Source: Phocaeicola_A sp964444735
Lineage (GTDB): Bacteria; Bacteroidota; Bacteroidia; Bacteroidales; Bacteroidaceae
Direction of reading: 5' to 3'
NCBI GenBank assembly: GCA_964444735.1
Contig: CAYUIJ010000027.1
Coordinates: forward strand, 1-25,402
Length of the DNA stretch: 25,402 bases
Every line of letters begins with the position of its first letter. Position 1 is the first letter of the stretch. The notes beneath the pieces were generated by a model, which saw nothing but the letters and a program-made list of their open reading frames with translations, was not told the DNA's origin and did not search any database. This document shows positions 22,856 through 25,402 of the stretch, piece by piece. The position numbers and the translations under genes were made by a program.

Positions 22856-24319
22856 ATGGACACAATTCTCTCATTGGATCCACAAACTGTGTGGAAACAT
22901 TTTTACGGACTGACTCAGGTGCCTCGTCCTTCAGGCTATATGAGACCAGTTCAAGACTTTTTGCTGGAATTTGCAAAGAATGCAGGAATAGAGGCTTTTA
23001 AAGATGAAACCGGCAACATTATCATGCGCAAGTCTGCCACTCCCGGAATGGAAGGCTGCAAAGGAGTTATCTTGCAAGCACACATGGACATGGTTCCACA
23101 AAAGAACAATGATACAACACACGACTTCGAGAAAGACCCGATTGAAACTTACATTGACGGTGAATGGGTAAAGGCCGGGGGTACGACGTTAGGCGCCGAC
23201 AATGGCATTGGCGTAGCGGCCATTATGGCTGTAATGGAAGATCAAGCGCTCAGACACGGCCCGTTGGAAGCTTTGATTACAATGGATGAGGAAACCGGAA
23301 TGTATGGAGCCTTCGGATTGAAAAATGATTCTTTGAAAGGAGAAATCCTTCTTAATCTTGATTCTGAAGACGAAGGTGAGCTATACATTGGTTGTGCCGG
23401 CGGTGTAGATTTAACAGCAACTCTTCAATACCGGGAAGTTGAGACTGATCCGACACACACCGCCCTGAAAATTTCCTTGAAAGGCTTGAGAGGAGGACAT
23501 TCCGGCCTGGAAATCAACCAGGGCAGAGCTAATGCCAACAAATTGATGGTACGCTTTGTCCGTGAGGCTATTGTCTCATACAAAGCACGGCTCGTATCAT
23601 GGAAAGGGGGGAATATGAGAAATGCCATCCCGCGCGAAGCAGACGTTGTATTAACCATTCCAACAGACAAAAGAGAAGAGCTCCTTGAATTGGTCAGGCA
23701 TTACGAAAATTTATTCAATGAAGAATATCACGCTGTAGAGACACCTGTATCATTCAAGGCCGAACGCACGGATTTGCCTGAAAGTGAAGTCCCTGAAGAA
23801 ATTCAAGACAACCTGGTCGACACAATTTTCGCATGTCAAGACGGCATTTGCCGTATGATCCCGACTATTCCCGATACTGTTGAGACCTCTTCAAACCTGT
23901 CAATTGTCACAATTGAAAAAGGAAAGGCTCAATTCAGTCTGCTAATTCGCAGTTCATCAGAATCTATGAAAGAATATCTTGCAAAATCTCTCGAAAGCTG
24001 TTTCTCCATGATCGGTATGAAAGTAGAGCTTAGCGGAAACTATTCCGGATGGAATCCTGATACGGAATCTCCCATCCTGAAAGCCATGGTACAATCATAT
24101 AAGGATCAGTTCGGAAATGAGCCGGCGGTAAAAGTTGTACATGCCGGACTCGAATGTGGCATCATCGGATCTATTATCCCCGGATTGGACATGATTTCAT
24201 TTGGACCGACATTGCGTTCACCGCACTCTCCCGACGAGCGGGTATACATTCCCAGTGTCAAAAAATTCTATGAATTTCTTGTCGCCACTTTAGGAAATAT
24301 TCCTGAAAAAACGAAATAA
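22856..24319 (+). CDS. pepD: aminoacyl-histidine dipeptidase (PepD-type, M20 family)
   Basis: This zinc peptidase cleaves dipeptides such as Xaa-His. The 487-residue protein has the M20 metal ligands: H76 and D78 in QAHMDMVPQ, the bridging D115 in LGADNGIG, the catalytic E145 with E146 in MDEETGM, and a His near the C-terminus in RSPHSPDERVYI. The lid domain is inserted at about residues 190-390, including GLRGGHSGLEI. There is no signal peptide, so it is cytoplasmic. The ATG at 22856 lies 4 nt after the preceding stop codon, and the gene ends before a long bidirectional terminator. Confidence 0.94.
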   Translation: MDTILSLDPQTVWKHFYGLTQVPRPSGYMRPVQDFLLEFAKNAGIEAFKDETGNIIMRKSATPGMEGCKGVILQAHMDMVPQKNNDTTHDFEKDPIETYIDGEWVKAGGTTLGADNGIGVAAIMAVMEDQALRHGPLEALITMDEETGMYGAFGLKNDSLKGEILLNLDSEDEGELYIGCAGGVDLTATLQYREVETDPTHTALKISLKGLRGGHSGLEINQGRANANKLMVRFVREAIVSYKARLVSWKGGNMRNAIPREADVVLTIPTDKREELLELVRHYENLFNEEYHAVETPVSFKAERTDLPESEVPEEIQDNLVDTIFACQDGICRMIPTIPDTVETSSNLSIVTIEKGKAQFSLLIRSSSESMKEYLAKSLESCFSMIGMKVELSGNYSGWNPDTESPILKAMVQSYKDQFGNEPAVKVVHAGLECGIIGSIIPGLDMISFGPTLRSPHSPDERVYIPSVKKFYEFLVATLGNIPEKTK

Positions 24320-24414
24320 AGACAGAAACGCAACGGCAAATAATAAAAAGCCGGCCCGATCGCAATGCCTTGAATATGTATCAGCAGACTTTTTGTTGTT
24401 TTACCGGATGTCTT

Positions 24415-24469
24415 CAAACAGCAAAAAAGGCAGAAAAGAAGAAAATCTTTCTGCCTTTTTTGCTGTTTG
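24415..24469. terminator. bidirectional terminator between pepD and rpsP
   Basis: A perfect 22-bp inverted repeat has arms at 24415-24436 and 24448-24469 and an 11-nt loop. Each arm has a run of six As or Ts, so the hairpin serves both strands. It is the longest perfect inverted repeat I see in the window. Confidence 0.9.
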
Positions 24470-24490
24470 ATTGAGGTTGTTTCAAAAAAA

Positions 24491-25006
24491 TTATGTTTCT
24501 GCGGGCGCTTCTTCCGTAACATTTTCTACAGGCGCAGCTGCCGCTTCAGCGGCTTTTTTTTCAGCTACTTTCTTTGCGATTTCTTCGTTTATTTTCTTTT
24601 CTGCTTCCAGACGAGCCTTAGCGGCAGCTTTCTTTTCTTCTTCTTGTTTTGCTTTCAATGCGGCCAAACCATTTTGTTTGTCAGCTTTCCATGCATCAAA
24701 CTTGGCTTTGGCTGCAGCTTCGTCAAAAGCACCTTTCTTTACACCACCCAATAAGTGCTTCATCATGTAAACGCCTTCTTTAGAAAGAATGTTGCGCGCG
24801 GTGTCAGTAGGCTGTGCTCCGCAATTAACCCAATACAAAGCACGATCAAATTTCAAATCTACTGTAGAAGGATTGGTGTTAGGGTTATAGGTGCCGATTT
24901 TTTCAATAAACCGGCCATCACGCGGAGCTCTTACGTCTGCAATAACAATCGAATAAAACGCATATCCTTTGCGTCCGTTCCTTTGCAATCTGATTTTAGT
25001 TGCCAT
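24491..25006 (-). CDS. rpsP: 30S ribosomal protein S16 with a long C-terminal tail
   Basis: S16 is an early small-subunit assembly protein. The 171-residue protein begins with the normal S16 fold of about 80 residues: MATKIRLQRNGRKGYAFYSI, then DGRFIEKIGTYNPN, then ALYWVNCGAQPTDTARNIL. It continues with about 90 residues rich in Ala, Lys and Glu, probably a long helix, ending EEAPAET. Such tails are usual in Bacteroidetes; E. coli S16 is about 82 residues. The gene is transcribed alone here, unlike the rpsP-rimM-trmD-rplS operon of many bacteria. A -7 box lies at 25075-25068, and the transcript would start with a hairpin. Confidence 0.96.
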   Translation of the reverse strand: MATKIRLQRNGRKGYAFYSIVIADVRAPRDGRFIEKIGTYNPNTNPSTVDLKFDRALYWVNCGAQPTDTARNILSKEGVYMMKHLLGGVKKGAFDEAAAKAKFDAWKADKQNGLAALKAKQEEEKKAAAKARLEAEKKINEEIAKKVAEKKAAEAAAAPVENVTEEAPAET

Positions 25007-25043
25007 TAAAAAATAGTTTTTAAATTAAAATTGATTTGAATAA

Positions 25044-25062
25044 GCCAATAACTCGTATTGGC
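25044..25062 (-). promoter_or_regulatory. 5'-terminal hairpin of the rpsP transcript
   Basis: GCCAATA (25044-25050) and TATTGGC (25056-25062) are perfect complements with a 5-nt loop. The predicted start site (near 25061) places this hairpin at the very 5' end of the mRNA, where it could protect the message or bind a regulator. Confidence 0.5.
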
Positions 25063-25067
25063 GGATG

Positions 25068-25075
25068 CAAAGATA
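25068..25075 (-). promoter_or_regulatory. -7 box of rpsP
   Basis: TATCTTTG on the minus strand (25075-25068) matches TAnnTTTG exactly. No -33 box at the usual spacing is seen. TTTG at 25105-25102 is 26 nt away. Confidence 0.55.
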
Positions 25076-25105
25076 CAAATTTTATGATATAAATATATAG
25101 TCAAA

Positions 25106-25226
25106 CAGAAATATATTGCAAAATACATAATCACTCGAAAGCCAATAGCCACACCGTTATATCTTTTCGCAAGCCGGTTCTGATTGGCTGCAAGGCTGTG
25201 TCATCCGTTATCCGCATGCGGAATTA
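25106..25226. repeat. dispersed intergenic repeat, copy B
   Basis: This is the counterpart of 16224-16350, in the same orientation. It shares the 14-mer GAAAGCCAATAGCC (25137-25150) and blocks on both sides. It lies about 100 nt upstream of rpsP. Copy B is shorter by roughly nine bases near 25125, where copy A has CTTTGCTGT. Confidence 0.6.
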
Positions 25227-25367
25227 AGAAAAGGCAAGATGAATGAGGAAAGCCGCGCTCCGGTGACGTTTAGTCCAGCAATTTTAAGGCGTTCAGGCTG
25301 TCAGGCTCCAGTTGCCGCATGCGCGGCCTGCATGTGTGTCCGGCATCTTTTTTTAAAATTCCGGAAG

Positions 25368-25402
25368 CAAAGGTACGGACAAAAAAACAAACATCCGGCA
25401 AA
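25368..25402 (-). promoter_or_regulatory. minus-strand promoter at the window edge
   Basis: TACCTTTG (25375-25368) with TTTG at 25402-25399, a 23-nt spacer, predicts a start near 25361. The following 300 nt down to rpsP contain no gene I can support, so it makes either a long rpsP leader or an unknown RNA. Confidence 0.4.

Larger units (their letters stand above)
25007..25402. other. rpsP upstream region and window edge
   Basis: No gene is supported. The region holds the rpsP promoter and leader hairpin, repeat copy B, a 12-nt palindrome TCCGCATGCGGA at 25211-25222, and a further minus-strand promoter at 25402-25368. Between 25230 and 25350 the sequence is GC-rich with a GCCGC/GCGGC hairpin. 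Confidence 0.55.

Noticed and set aside
1..25402. CRISPR arrays, tRNA or rRNA genes, transposases, integrases, phage genes.
   Set aside because: None seen by eye on either strand; all long coding regions are accounted for by ordinary chromosomal genes.

Overview
The window looks like chromosomal DNA from a gut-type Bacteroidales (Bacteroides/Phocaeicola-like). The basis is the many promoters of the Bacteroidetes form (a -7 box TAnnTTTG, several with a TTG-type -33 box 19-20 nt upstream), the gene order rplM-rpsI-rpsB-tsf, the long-tailed S16 protein, and a DUF349 repeat protein. The species cannot be fixed from the sequence alone. Almost all the coding DNA is housekeeping or metal homeostasis. 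I see no phage, conjugative element, insertion sequence, tRNA, rRNA or CRISPR array.

Layout. 1-95: the tail of an unidentified gene. 249-1772: guaA (GMP synthase) with a clear promoter and an inverted repeat around its -33 box. 1773-2534: a gene-poor spacer. 2535-7749: a metal cluster with a possible small membrane protein, a Zn/Cd/Pb-type P1B ATPase, a Cu(I)-type P1B ATPase carrying an extra C-terminal HMA domain, and a Fur-family regulator, all on the plus strand and tightly spaced. About 7761-7880, minus strand: a candidate small RNA with its own promoter and a strong terminator. 7978-9071: a divergent cupin/HxlR pair with a 13-bp direct repeat between them. 9072-9490: a gene-less stretch with a G10A9 homopolymer and a foldable inverted repeat. 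9491-12479, minus: the translation operon rplM-rpsI-rpsB-tsf. 12891-13706: a secreted SGNH hydrolase. 13840-16146: MaeB malic enzyme with a phosphotransacetylase-like half. 16502-16999, minus: a secreted protein of unknown function with a structured leader and a C9 tract near its promoter. 17651-19513, minus: the DUF349 protein. 19603-21757, minus: rsmA-mgtE. 21871-24319, plus: a flippase-like membrane protein and PepD dipeptidase. 24491-25006, minus: rpsP.

How the genes work together. The metal cluster would export zinc-group ions and copper, with a Fur-family sensor as its probable local switch. The ribosomal genes, tsf, rpsP and rsmA serve ribosome assembly and elongation. guaA, maeB and pepD are central metabolism, and mgtE supplies Mg2+.

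The less ordinary signals lie between genes: a roughly 125-bp dispersed repeat present twice (16224-16350 and 25106-25226), the sRNA candidate, possible operators at guaA, the Zn ATPase and cupin/HxlR, two long homopolymers, RNA hairpins in the rpsB, rpsP and 16999 leaders, and a possible wHTH gene remnant upstream of rplM.
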